From positions 5,641,501 through 5,705,500 of the forward strand of contig NC_064047.1 of the NCBI RefSeq assembly GCF_932526225.1: a DNA stretch of 64,000 nucleotides, written 5' to 3'. The notes under the pieces are model-generated. The model worked only from the letters and a program-made list of their open reading frames with translations, made no database searches and had not been told where the DNA came from. The translations under genes and the position numbers were made by a program. Positions 50,511-60,672 of this stretch are shown one piece after another (within the stretch, counting starts at the first letter, position 1; each line of letters opens with the position of its first letter). The DNA is from Nematostella vectensis (taxonomy: Eukaryota > Cnidaria > Anthozoa > Actiniaria > Edwardsiidae).

Positions 50511-53500
50511 GTAATAGTAATAGTAATAGTAATAGTAATAGTAATAGTAATAGTAATAGTAATAGTAATAGTAATAGTAATAGTAATAGTAATAGTAATA
50601 GTAATAGTAATAGTAATAGTAATAGTAATAGTAATAGTAATAGTAATAGTAATAGTAATAGTAATAGTAATAGTAATAGTAATAGTAATAGTAATAGCAC
50701 ACCGAGAGGCCCTCAGACCGTAAAAATCAAGTTTATGTGCCGGCTGCTCCAATAAAAATTGACTCGCGGACCTAAGTGCTCGCTTTGGTTGGTAGAGACA
50801 TATTAGACCACTGATATATACTGGAGCCATGCCATGAATAGCGTTATATGTAAGAAATCCGAATCCGTGTTAGTATGGACGACTGGATCCAGGTGAAAAC
50901 GCTGCGAAAACAATAGTTTGGACGCGAATTAAGGGATGCGTTTTCGGCGAAACGAACTCGGATACTTGAATCCGTGTAAGTGTAGACGACGCCTCATTGT
51001 TCGACTTCACATAACTGTCAAGGTGGCCACGGTAGCGCGCGTCGTATCAGATAGCACGTTTCTCGCATCCTTATTGGCTTACTTCACAAGACTGTCAAGG
51101 TGGCCACGGTAGCGCGCGTCGTATCAGATAGTACGTTTCTCGCATCCTTATTGGCTTACTTCACAAAACTGTCAAGGTGGCCACGGTAGCGCGCGTCGCA
51201 ATTGAGATTACCCACCTTTTCGACATTCTTTGAGGGTGCCAGGAGATCTCTGACGTCATTATTGTAGATTTCGCAGACAGCAATCTCTACCGAATAAGAC
51301 TCGGTCGCAGTCTCCCTCTCGGCCATCAACCTTAAAACAAATATTACATATTGAGGTCGCGAATAAAAAAAACCTTGCAACAGGGATCTTAAGGGGAGAG
51401 GTGTCTAAATTCCGTTTTTCCACCAGCTTTAGTAGCCGAATCTTTTTTCCCCGGTAGCTTTTTGCCTCAAAAATGCATTCTAATTAGACATGGGATAAGT
51501 TAAGGTATGTGAAATCTCAAAATAATCTTGACACTTCGTTTAGTACAGTAACGCAAAAACCTTTTCAAAATCCGCCGATGGAAATAGATGCTCTCTTATA
51601 CATGTGGTTTAGCTAGGATGACAAAATGGCCGTTTAATAATTTTAAAACCAGGGGGTATATGTGCTCAGAGTTCACTCAGATTAAGTAAAATAACAGTTT
51701 TAGCTATGCTGTGAGTCTCGGCTTTTAACTTTGCTTATGACTGGATGTACCAAAAATGTGAAATTTAGTGAGTTAGAACTTTTCTCATGTGATTCATTCT
51801 CTTCAAAATATCGCCAAAATCTGATTCTTTTAAGACTTCTTAGGAAGTTAATTTGCTAACATGAGATAAGTTGACCCTTATACTTTATATTTGTCATGAA
51901 TTTTTTTTTGTTTAAAAAGTATAACAGGCGAGCATACTATCTAATGTTGTAAATGTAATAAAACTTCGCAAAACATCGCCTTCGTCAAAGCGTGGGCTGT
52001 TGTCATGACAAATGGCAGAAAATGGCGTCGCATGGAATCGAGGACGCCGGACAGTGGCTTATGCAAATGAGCATCTATTCCGTAGACTGAGAGTCGGAGT
52101 GGTTTTTTTGCTCCGACGAAGGGCTAACGCTCGAAACGTCAGCGCAACCACTCTGATTCACAAAGGCTTATAACATACCTTTTCAACCTTGTGTTGATTT
52201 ATACCTTGTCTACACCACGCCTACGCAGACCATCTAGTTTTTCTACAGCTTGCCTTTAGTCTTTCTAGTTATACTACTAACAATTCAACAGCAGCACATG
52301 ACAATGCGTTCTTTCCTGATACATTTCTCAGTGGTTTACCACCAAACCACGCCAGGTTTCACGGTCAATTGAAAACTCTCTTCCTGTAAACGGCTTTAAC
52401 TATGTTCACTATCGTAGGATTAGAGCCCTTAGTATATTCTAGTCCGCCACGCTTATTCCATTGCAACTAGATTGGAATTGAATGCCAAGGGCGAGCAGAT
52501 TATTCTTCGATCTCGTTATCCTAGCCGTTTTCATCTTTCTTGTTTATGGCACTAATACACCAACCATAGGAAATCTGATCAGAAACCCAGTTTAGATTAC
52601 CTGGGTTAAGGCTGGCGACTCACCTAAATAACTCCTTAGCAGCACGCGGAATGATTCCTTCGTCCTTGTTCAGCTGTTCTGAGTCCATCTCGACATCAAT
52701 GTCATGGCTACCAAGCATGGTGTGTGTCTTACCAGAGCCGGTCTGCCCATACGCCATGATGCACACATTGTATCTATGAAGAAACAATGATACACGCATT
52801 ATATCTATGTAGAGCATAAAAAGCCCAAATTGTCGTGTTCGTGAACCAGAAGAATAAATACAATACACCAAAAACTGGTATTCGACTCCTGCCAAATTTT
52901 CGTCTTTAATAAGACTTCTTCAGGGCAGACTGAACTAATACGAATAAATACAAAAGGCCCAAATTGTCGTGTTGGTGAACCAGAAGAACAAATACAATAC
53001 ACCAAAAACTTGTATTCGACTCCTGCCAAATTTTCGTCTTTAATAAGACTTCTTCAGGGCAGACTGAACTAATACGAATAAATACAAAAGGCCCAAATTG
53101 TCGTGTTCGTGAACCAGGAGAATAAATACAATACACCAAAAACTAGTATTCGACTCTGCCAAATTTTCGTCTTTAATAAGACTGAACTAATACGAATGAA
53201 TACAAAAAGCCAAAATTGTCGTGTTCGTGAACCAGAAGAATAAATACAATACACCAAAATCTGGGATTCGACTCTGCCAAATTTTCGTCTTTAATAAGAT
53301 TTCTACACAACTAATACGAATAAATACAAAAAGCCCAAACTGTCGTGTTCGTGAACCAGAAGAATAAATACAATACACCAAAAACTGGGATTCGACACTG
53401 TTTTTGGTGTAATGAAAAAACCATGATACACATTATATCCAAAATGAAACCATGACACACATTATATCTATGAAAAAACAATGATCCACACATCATACTG

Positions 53501-56500
53501 TATCCTATAAAAAACATGATACACACATCATACTGTATCCTATAAAAACATGATACACACATCATACTGTACCCTATAAAAAACATGATACACACATCAT
53601 ACTGTACCCTATAAAAAACATGATACACACATCATACTGTACCCTATAAAAACATGATACACACATCATACTGTACCCTATAAAAAACATGATACACACA
53701 TCATACTGTACCCTATAAAAAACATGATACACACATCATACTGTATCCTATAAAAACATGATCCACACATCATACTGTATCCTATAAAAAACATGATACA
53801 CACATCATACTGTACCCTATAAAAAACATGATACCCACATCATACTGTACCCTATAAAAACATGATACACACATCATACTGTACCCTATAAAAAACATGA
53901 TACACACATCATACTGTACCCTATAAAAAACATGATACACACATCATACTGTACCCTATAAAAACATGATACACACATCATACTGTACCCTATAAAAAAC
54001 ATGATACACACATCATACTGTACCCTATAAAAAACATGATACACACATCATATCTATCAGGGGCATAGCTATGGGAGGGGCCTAGGTCCCCCCTCCCATA
54101 GCTAGGGGACAAGGGTCTTTTTGCCCCCATCCAATTCAAAATCCTGGCTACGCCCCTGTCTATGATGACTAGAAACCATCATAAACCATGAAAAAAAAAC
54201 CATGACAAACATTACATCTATGACAAAACCCTGATAAACACATCACATCTATGAAGAAACCATGATGCACACATGATGCATCATATCTATGATAACTAAA
54301 AACCATGATACAATCATCATCTCAAACATTCTACACACATCAACTAGAAAGAGACCATGATACATTATCATAATACACTCATCAAGTGACGAGGTCAGAC
54401 AAGAAAAAAAAAACTCTTCAAGGAACCCACCCATCGAGTAAAGAGGTCAGTAGAGGAGCGACATCTGAAAACACAGCCTTCTGATCGGTCTCTTCATTGT
54501 ACACTCGTTCAAACTCATAAATCTTCGGCTGTGAGGCACCGCCCCCAGGCTTGTTGGGAACGACAGACAATGTTTCCTCGTCAATTGCATGCACCACCTT
54601 TGGGATTCAATATGTGATGTTCAGATGATGAAGAGGCTAATGTGCAAGGTATTTGACTAAAAGAAATCAATCGGCCACTCCTTTGATATAGTTTACATTT
54701 GATCCTAAATATCATAGTTCCTTTTGCTTGAATTTGCCAAAGGAGATGGAATCAGGAGCAAAAAATGTGAACTCGAAAAAAAAAATAACAGGTTTAACCT
54801 CCATAATCAAAACATTATCCTTCCTGGGTACAAAAATTCTGAATAGGGGTGTACCAAGGGGACGTAGAGGGTGTACATGCACCCCTCCACACCCCTTGCT
54901 CACCAAAAAGTGGGTCATGTCTTATTGAAGGATAATCAAATACTGTTTTTTTTCCACATGACGGCTATGACTGCACACCACCCTTAGCAAATATCCTGGG
55001 TACATGACTGCTGAGTTCTTAAACGTTTCGGCTGCTCCAAACTGCTTCTCCCCCATCCCCCCTGCAAACAGCAAACAGTGCTGTTGCAGGCCTTGAAATG
55101 TTAGGGGGTATGATACAGAAAAATTAATATTTGACAGCCACACCCTTACTGGTCAATTCCTTATAATTTATTGGAAGGGGGTGGCACGTGCCCAAGTGCC
55201 CCACGCCCTGTTAAAGAAAGGTACACAACCTGTTCCGATGGTGTTCCAGCCTGGCCGATATTGCCATCGCCATGAGCATCAATCACACCAATCAGTGGAC
55301 GCAGTCGGCAGTGGACACGGATGTTACCACGAATTTCCTGGAAAATAATGGTTTTGGTTTCCAAGAAACTTCTTTATCTACTCCATATTTATTATATTTA
55401 TTATGTTTGTTATTAATTATTATAATAGTATAATGATAGGGGCGCAGTAGATTTTAAAGAACTTTTTGGTATTTTTTTATTGTTTACACGCTTTTCGAAG
55501 AAATGGATTTGAATTCTCTGTTGTCATGCAACAACAAATTACGCTATGTATAGTTTTTTTGCTTCACTTCATTGTAAGCATATTACATATATTATAAGAC
55601 AATTAATTGAAATAATGTACATGCGGATGTTTGTTGCCGCAGTCCTATTGTTTCTGCTTTTGATCTTAGTTGAAGGATTACTTGGAAATGACGAGCATCC
55701 TTCTCTACTGTAACTTACTACTAGGGTGTTGTGAAGTGTTTTTCGTCTGTCCTTCTCCGCTGCTGCTCTCTGTAGTGCCATGTCTAGCTGCATTTCAGTC
55801 TCCATCAACTTGGACTGCATCTCTGCAAAACAAATTACATTAAAGCAAATTCAGGAATTTCCTATGTACGGAATAAACAAGAAAATTACCAACAGGCACA
55901 AAAAAACGAGGTGGTCTGCATAGGTGTGGCAGAAACGGGAATAAATCAAAAATGTTGATCGTATATGTTGTCTGCCTCTGTAAGAGTTATTTTGCTAGCC
56001 CCTCCTTTGAATTAAAAACAAACCAGAAAGGGCAATACTTAAAATGTCCGCAAAATAATCTGTTTTCAAAGAATAAATATTATAAGTTAAACCCTTAGGC
56101 CAACCTAAAAACAAAAATCTAATGCTTCAGTCATTTCTAAAAAGCCACAACAATTCTTTAAGTTTATAGAAGGTCACATTTCTTTCTCATTCTATTGTTG
56201 GAAGAGTCCATGACTGCCACAATTTTGTCATCCTAGCAAATATACACTGTCATTTCTATTTACAGACTCTCGATAATATTGAATGAAAACAATAACAAAG
56301 GTGCAGGTGACTTGGGATTGATTTTTACTCCTACAGTGTATCTTACATTTTCCACAAAGGAACATTCTGATAAAGATAATCAAAAATAATAATCAAAATC
56401 GGAAAAAGGCGGCTGGCTTAGAATTTGATGGCATCTTTCTGTTTGACTTACTCTCCATGTTTGTCATCTCCTCACTTCCAAACTTTGTGGTCTTAAATTT

Positions 56501-58156
56501 TGCTTTCTCCACATATGTCGATAACTCTTCAGGCATTTGAGCAACCACACTTTTTAGGCTATTCAAATTCTCTTTCAACTCCTGAAAAATAAACAGAATA
56601 AAACTACTGTGCTATGCAATAGCAAAATGGACCATAGACAAAAACCCAAGGCCATAAACGTTTTGGATCGGAAATCATGGCCATCGTACATGTTGGCTTA
56701 GACAATTTTGCTTTGGGTGTCAAGCCTCAGTTATTCCTTGTTAGTATTTGCTGAGGGCACGCAGGGGTAGGGGGTGCTGTATCCATTGTAAAATTCTGTC
56801 TTTATTGGGAGGGATGGTGACCCCCTTGCCCTTATGCTAACTACCACCCTGGATATTAATAGGAACATCAAAAACCATGAAGAAGAAAAAAGTAAAATGT
56901 CACTAGCACAATCTCAGAGTTTTCCACTCTCACAGGCCTAATGTGACCCCCTTTAATAATAGAATATAATGGACTTACCCGAACTTCACTGTAACATGTC
57001 TTGATTGACTTCGTCACATTTTTCTTAAAACCTTCCTCTGCCTCAAATAGCCTACGGAAGTGACTTGACTCATATCTGGAGCTCCGCACTGTCCCTTGAC
57101 ACTACAAGGAGGAGGACAGTTTTTAAAGACTAGGCACATACAGTATGTATGCTTTGGATGTGCGGATGCCACCACCCTCTCCCCCCCTTTTAGCCCCTGC
57201 ATTTTGTTTGTTTTTTAATCAATTTTAACCCTAAGGGATAGCACTAAGGGCGTGGTCAACAACAAGTCTCACCCCTAAGAGATAGCACATTGGGTGTGGC
57301 CGAAGGAATTTTTAACCTTGAGAGATAGCATTAAAAAACAGTGCTCGTTTTAATTGGCTGACGGATCCTGTATTGTTATGTAACCGACAATAAAGTTGAA
57401 AGTATTAACTGATCAGTTGACTTGTGGTTTATTGTAAAATATGTTTCAAGCGATTGGGCCACCATTTAGCGTGACACCCTAAAAGATAGCAGAATTGGAA
57501 AAATCCTAAAACAAACCCTAAGAGATAGCAGTTGGTAAGAATTTTATACCCTAAAAGATAGGCCGAGCACCCCCATCTTAAAAAAGCACCCCCTTCCAAC
57601 ACCAAAAGCAGTCTACATGACTGATATACTAACCCAACCACCCCTTCCCCGCCCCCACCCCCACACGACCCCTTTTTCACCATGTATTCTCCACGCAAAC
57701 CGTCCCGTCCCTCATTAATGGGTATATGAATTATTAGTTTATGGTAAAGCTACACAAATATCGAGTTAAATTGGATGAAAAGAAGATAAAAAAGAAGCAC
57801 CAGATTATTATAAATTGGGCATTTTTTTACTTTTGCTTTCTACAAAATCTAGCACTGATTTGATGTACACGGAAGCAGTCGCGACTGGGACAGTTGGATA
57901 AAATAGTATTAAACAATATCAGTGATGGTAACAACTAACCTCAGCGAGCTTCAGATAAAGCATGGCGTTCTCTGTTTCCAAAGCAACAATCCTTTCCTCG
58001 CGAGCCTGCATGGTACAAAATCTAAATATAAACAAAACGATCGCTCGTCCCAAAACCGACCAATGCAAGCGATCAAACGAATTTACCACTCACGCGCAGA
58101 AGTCTTTCAAGCTTTTGGACTCTCTCCTTGAGAATATTTTCCGTTGGCTCTGGCAT
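42766..58156 (-). CDS. KIF25: Kinesin-14 family motor protein KIF25 (C-terminal motor)
   Basis: Exons in transcript order: 58156-58094 (ATG at 58156), 58005-57940, 57101-56979, 56581-56452, 55822-55719, 55337-55230, 54597-54431, 52773-52624, 51330-51216, a tentative exon 51069-51011, 46830-46528, 45265-45126, 44610-44556, 44196-44096, 43052-42766 (TGA). Phases fit throughout and give about 656 residues. Residues 1-162 are charged and coiled-coil-like. The motor starts at [15 protein letters not shown]-loop [13 protein letters not shown] is at about 261-273, switch I SSRSH at about 392-396, switch [10 protein letters not shown] at about 500-507. Then follow [18 protein letters not shown] and [17 protein letters not shown]. 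The end, [14 protein letters not shown] and [16 protein letters not shown], matches human KIF25 closely. A Ser/Pro/Arg-rich insert of about 90 residues lies between switch I and switch II. KIF25 is a minus-end-type kinesin linked to centrosome positioning in mammals; the role here is inferred. Introns are large and repeat-filled. Confidence 0.92.
43140..44095 (+). repeat. TTGTGTGACAT-rich minisatellite, KIF25 last intron
   Basis: About 40-bp imperfect units of GAGTTGTGTGACATTGTGTG and ACATGTCCCTTGAG run up to the donor of KIF25 exon 44096-44196 (minus-strand GTATGTCACAATGTCAC), interrupted by the TIR element at 43303-43490. Confidence 0.8.
43303..43490. mobile_element. Short TIR element, relative of 4572-4712
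   Basis: Contains ATTATAAGGAAACGACCAGT and GGGGCGTGGCTGTGG as in the 4572-4712 copy, with G/C-homopolymer tracts near each end. It sits in the last KIF25 intron. Confidence 0.4.
45465..45795 (-). mobile_element. tRNA-derived SINE-like element
   Basis: On the minus strand the element begins near 45795 with a polymerase III A box (TTAGCGCAGTTGGCAGAGCG) and, about 40 bp on, a B box (GGTTCTATTCCC). An unrelated body follows toward 45465. This layout is that of a tRNA-headed SINE. It is in the KIF25 intron after exon 45265-45126 in map order, between exons 46528-46830 and 45126-45265. Confidence 0.6.
46860..48650. other. KIF25 intron with dispersed repeats
   Basis: Positions 46950-47110 are a diverged copy of 8220-8420 (CACAAAGCATCCATT, TCATTC.TAGATTGAT, AATAAACCGC). 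The foldback MITE lies at 47966-48095. A G-homopolymer is at about 47785. No exon was found. Confidence 0.5.
47966..48095. mobile_element. 112-bp foldback MITE with intact 9-bp target-site duplication
   Basis: The element 47975-48086 begins TAGCCTACTTGTAGGCTTTG and ends with the inverse, arms of about 26 bp and nearly perfect. Both sides are flanked by ATTTAAACA (47966-47974 and 48087-48095). A 9-bp duplication fits Mutator-type or, less exactly, hAT-type elements. The preserved duplication implies a fairly recent insertion. The interior GCCTACAAG motif makes each arm partly palindromic. Confidence 0.7.
48651..49361 (-). CDS. Gag-like ORF1 of a retroelement (DIRS/tyrosine-recombinase type suspected)
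   Basis: ATG at 49361 opens about 236 codons: [20 protein letters not shown], with a CPGC plus HC zinc-knuckle-like start. A Ser/Pro-rich low-complexity middle follows. The conserved tail contains [19 protein letters not shown] and [20 protein letters not shown]. This architecture resembles repeated ORFs found upstream of tyrosine-recombinase retroelements in cnidarian genomes, recalled rather than searched. No reverse transcriptase or recombinase follows on the minus strand before KIF25 coding exons, so it is an isolated fragment. It lies in the KIF25 intron beside the sulfotransferase-like gene. It could also be a domesticated host gene. Confidence 0.5.
   Translation of the reverse strand: MPREKKCPGCKKPVNDQDFGVPGKHCDGPGGVPEIRGNSTTRNDELLNSLAAAVQTLTAEVQSLKADHASSRQSHSLPPSDVASSSRSSTDVSPRRAPASSPLRKPNKAGKLKSGKEDRPTSEVVVKQLWPQRFLSLTRASQEITYERLTMAEFVAGYAQILQLREISSFERAKRHKHLVTLMYHAQLYEWEAVLAFHGAVLLEIERGLLKWGDSFSHLESRTLHGQLLSPPKKQS
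49604..50308 (+). CDS. Sulfotransferase-like P-loop protein, single exon, tail-anchored
   Basis: An uninterrupted ORF of 234 codons beginning at ATG 49604 (an in-frame TTG just upstream is not preferred). The N-terminus [15 protein letters not shown] contains the PKTGT loop that binds the 5'-phosphosulfate of PAPS in sulfotransferases. [18 protein letters not shown] resembles the 3'-phosphate-binding strand and helix. Length and layout match the Sulfotransfer_4 family, which is expanded in cnidarians and other invertebrates and whose substrates are mostly unknown. The last 22 or so residues, after RRMKKE, are hydrophobic and end at the stop, suggesting a C-terminal membrane anchor. The gene is intronless and lies inside the large KIF25 intron on the opposite strand, as expected for a retrocopy or a nested gene. 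No clear TATA box was seen. Confidence 0.85.
   Translation: MKIIGAGLPKTGTKSIAAALKHFGYSVHDFGDHWQFYNDEYIAAFKGKIPNFKEMYQHVDAVTDVPADIFYKEIFKAIPDSKVVLAVRDSEEIWRKSLQKTLEVTGSVCTTTVMNLGKHLTPTGRKWNRLMMCILNFCVTEMDYQKHIDDAKAMIPADQLLIFNCKEGWEPLCAFLGIKEVPKIPFPHENVGSEDVPNTINNIWSVRRMKKELLVVLALFVGMIACACAVLASL
50449..50698 (+). repeat. (TAA)n then (TAATAG)n microsatellite
   Basis: About 70 bp of TAA triplets, then about 180 bp of GTAATA repeats, 140 bp after the sulfotransferase-like stop. It gives long one-residue ORFs on the minus strand. Confidence 0.97.
50994..51212 (-). repeat. Tandem repeat, 77-bp unit, three copies, next to a KIF25 donor
   Basis: Units contain ACTGTCAAGGTGGCCACGGT. The last abuts the donor at 51215. 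Two units contain the open 59-bp candidate exon described separately. Confidence 0.85.
51011..51069 (-). CDS. KIF25: Candidate tandemly duplicated KIF25 exon
   Basis: An exon is needed between 51216-51330 (ends phase 0) and 46528-46830 (needs two bases before it). This 59-bp stretch fits that phase exactly and encodes [19 protein letters not shown] plus two bases. It fills the length gap relative to human KIF25 just before the switch I region. A second near-identical 59-bp copy sits at 51088-51146, with a synonymous change and a different last codon, and a truncated third copy follows. Weak points: the acceptor CCAATAAG lacks a pyrimidine tract, and the donor GTGAAG is non-ideal. The real exon could lie elsewhere in the intron. 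Confidence 0.35.
51990..52230 (+). ncRNA. Hammerhead-ribozyme-like motif in a dispersed repeat tail
   Basis: At 52097-52153 the order is: stem I strand GAGTGGTT...GCT, core CCGACGA (52113-52119), an extra A, stem II GGGC/TAAC/GCTC, GAAAC (133-137 of that kilobase), GTC, then AGC..AACCACTC closing stem I. This is the type I hammerhead layout with a very short stem III. The core has C where the consensus CUGANGA has U, so self-cleavage is doubtful. Such motifs are known from Penelope-like elements and retrozymes. The surrounding repeat appears to be a transposon remnant in a KIF25 intron. Confidence 0.45.
52790..53400 (-). repeat. Tandem repeat, about 120-160-bp unit, five copies
   Basis: TTGTCGTGTTCGTGAACCAG and AAATTTTCGTCTTTAATAAG recur in the KIF25 intron just upstream (in transcription) of exon 52624-52773. 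Units shorten to the right. Confidence 0.88.
53425..54420 (-). repeat. Minisatellite, about 35-bp unit, 17 or more copies, plus diverged flank
   Basis: On the minus strand units read TATAGGGTACAGTATGATGT then GTGTATCATG, which resembles the acceptor of KIF25 exon 52624-52773 (CATAGATACAATGTGTGCAT). Units at 54165-54420 such as TCATAGATGTGATGTGT are closer to it. The MITE at 54058-54162 interrupts the array. Confidence 0.7.
54058..54162. mobile_element. Short TIR element with CAGGGGC termini
   Basis: Begins CAGGGGCATAGCTATGGG and ends with the inverse-like CTGGCTACGCCCCTG. CAGGGGC/GCCCCTG ends are common among animal hAT-type MITEs. It interrupts the 35-bp repeat array of the KIF25 intron. 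A relative with similar ends may lie at about 33750-33890. Confidence 0.45.
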
Positions 58157-58618
58157 TTTGAAGTATTTTGCTTGGCTGAAATCAAGTAGAATCTTGAAGA
58201 AAAAGGCCAAGAAATGGGTTCATTTTCAAATCCGTTGTCTTTTCTCTTTATCGGCGTCTTTCCCGCGTTGACAACATAAGAATGTTGATATAGCATCTGC
58301 AGTTATTGTGGTCTGCGGTTTGACGATCTATTTTGATTTTTCCATGACAAAAAAATTATATTTTACCAGTTTATATTTGAATAAAATCGGTATAGCACAT
58401 CTAAATGTAAAAGCGTCTGATATTGAACATAAATACATGTCCAGATTTCGTATTCATTTCATTTTCCCGAGCGTTATAAATACTCGAGCAGCTGATCAAA
58501 CTGCGGAGAAAACCGACTGATAACCGACCTACTAGCCGAGCACTTATCGACTTTTAAGACTTGCTCTCAAAGTCAAAAGATTGTCAAAACAAATCAATCT
58601 GGCTGTGTGGGATAGAAA
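58157..58618. promoter_or_regulatory. Divergent KIF25-LANCL3 promoter region
   Basis: Only 462 bp separate the two start codons, which point away from each other. On the plus strand a TATAAAT box lies at 58475-58481, about 140 bp before the LANCL3 ATG, with a GCTGATCA motif shortly after it. No TATA-like box was obvious on the KIF25 side. Bidirectional use is inferred from geometry only. Confidence 0.5.
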
Positions 58619-58879
58619 ATGCACAGTTCGCGTTACTTTACAAACAGATACAAAGACTACGATGGGAATTTAGGAAGTTGTGATTACGTGCGCAATCTAA
58701 TTCCAGAGATTTTGCAAAAGATCTCGAAAAATTGCCCTCCAAATTCGCGGTCAAATCGTGATGGCGGATTGTATGTTGGTCCCGCGGGAGTCGCTTATGC
58801 CTTTTACCACGTAGCTACAAGTGGTTTGTTCGATGAACAGAGAGAGAAACTCTTAAATACGGCATGGGAATATATTCAG
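58619..58879 (+). CDS. LANCL3: LanC-like protein 3, first coding exon
   Basis: ATG at 58619 opens 87 codons ending at CAG/GTAAG. RYFTNRYKDYDGNL and GGLYVGPAGVAYAFYHVATS align with the vertebrate LANCL3 N-terminus (CFANRFDDYQGSL and [20 protein letters not shown]). The family has a seven-fold alpha/alpha toroid related to bacterial lanthionine cyclases. The zinc-binding Cys/His residues come later in the protein and are not in this exon. I found no second exon up to 64000, so the gene either continues beyond the window or the next exon is very short. It is transcribed divergently from KIF25, the two start codons being 462 bp apart. Confidence 0.85.
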
Positions 58880-59661
58880 GTAAGATTAGAATTGAAAACA
58901 ATAAAAACACAACATGTGTGACAAGTGGGGTGTCACGCATAACGCAACTTGCGTGACGCTCTGGCTTTCCTAAAGGTTGGTTCTCACTTGGAAGTTATAG
59001 CAAGCGCAGCGCACGTTATTTTCCGATTCTCACTGGAACACAAGCACAAGTGAACTCAACTGCTTGATTTTCTTGTGCTTGACTTGTGTTTGACCAATTC
59101 TCATTTGTGTTGTGCTCCCGTTTGCGCTGGAGTCCTAGTGAGAACCGGCATTTGGGGAAGTTCTTATCCCGAAGGGGAACGTGAGGATACCATGGGGGGG
59201 TTGTCCCTTCTATATAATTTGACCAAGTGTCAAATCAGATTTCTTGGTTCAGCGAGTCTCGGTTTGCGGGCTGTTATTTGGCATGCAAAATCCAGGAGTC
59301 CACGTTTTTTGGTTTTTGCTATATATTATTTATAAAGTCCTTGTTTTCCATATTTGCTTTCTTTCTTTTCTTGCAAGGAGAAATTTGACTACCCATTTTG
59401 CTTCTAGCCTGCCAGCCGGCTCTCCAGTGGGTTAGAAAATAAAAACAGTAATTACCGAGTGCTAGCAGGCTGGGATGGGTTGGGGGGAAGTGCAGCCTGG
59501 ATGCCCTGGACCAGTGCTAATATTGTTTAGGGATTTGGATTGAACTTTTTTCTTAGTCTGAGATTCATTATTTGTTGCCACCAAAAGTGTGTATGGGTGA
59601 AGAACCATTTTAATAATGAAACTTTAACAATTCATTTCAATAAAAAAAACACAAATGTTAT
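58880..59661. other. LANCL3 first intron, start
   Basis: Inverted ends GGTTCTCACTTGG (about 58980) and CCTAGTGAGAACCGG (about 59127) suggest a degenerate MITE of about 165 bp. Otherwise no gene seen. Confidence 0.4.
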
Positions 59662-60672
59662 TTAACCCATTGACTCCTGGCTTTTTTTGAGCTGAATTTA
59701 CAAAAAAACAGACTGAAAACAGATACCTCCCCCCCTATTCTGAGTTTTATACAGCCCGTCAAAGTCAAACACAGGCTGCACCTAGTCAGCGGTATCCAAG
59801 TTTTTCCAACAGTGCTTTGCGGTCCCCACTTTTAATCCCTCATCGTTGTGCTGAAGCCAGCACAAGTTGATGGTTGCTTGTATTTTTCATCAAAAATACA
59901 GCTATGAGCATATTAGGAGAGTGTCTCAGGACATCATGAAGTCTTTTGGGGCATAATTGAGTGCTTTGCTTATGGATATTTGCAAGCAAAGGTGGATTCA
60001 TGATGATCTTTTCTTGTTTGGCTTTGCCTGGATGAGAAAATAATATTCTAATGAATCACCACAGCTCTCCTAAATGCTGTCTTTTCTGAAACCAAATTGA
60101 TTCCAAAATTGTTTACACTGCTATTCTGGGTCTGTATGACCTGGAATTGATTTGTTTGGCTTTGGGGTGAAAAGACTTATAAAAAACCATCTGACTTTGG
60201 GGAGAGGAGTGTTGACTGGCCCTCCCCTCGTGAATTTTCCCCTGGATCTCCCAGAATGCTTTGCAATCCGTAAAGACATCTTCGTGGTTGTACAAGCCTT
60301 CAAGGAGTGGACATTGTGTTTTGAGGCCATGGAAATGTACCTGGAGGATCAGAATAAAGGTATCTATTTGTGTCTTGAGCTGTGTTTGTTGATCTCTCTC
60401 CCTTGTGTGGTATTTTGAGTGTTTTATTGAGAGGGGTGTTTCTGCTTTTCTCTCCTTGTTCGATTTGAGATTTGTCAAAGAACCTGTTCTATTATTTGGC
60501 TTAAGAGTAGATGCCAACACCTTGGTTGGATGCATATCTGCAAGACCATTTATCCCTTAGACTGATGCCTGAGTATCTTTATCTTCTTGTGTTTATTTTG
60601 CATTTATGAATTTTTTGGGTTGTGGGTACTTCCCAAAGCCGGTACAGGCCGGTTGAGGGGTCAATGTGTTAA
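59662..60672. mobile_element. piggyBac-like non-autonomous transposon, about 1 kb
   Basis: Bounded by TTAA at 59662-59665 and 60669-60672. The left end reads TTAACCCATTGACTCCTGG and the right end, inverted, reads TTAACACATTGACCCCTCA, a terminal inverted repeat with few mismatches. TTAA targets are the signature of piggyBac-family elements. No transposase domain was recognised inside. A short ORF around 60152-60418 has no recognisable similarity. Confidence 0.6.

Noticed and set aside
50300-50830. Long minus-strand ORFs of alternating I/T, Y or L
   Set aside because: Translation of the TAA/TAATAG microsatellite.
60152-60418. 88-codon ORF as a LANCL3 second exon
   Set aside because: It lies inside the piggyBac-like element and shows none of the GxGGxA or zinc-ligand motifs of LanC-like proteins.
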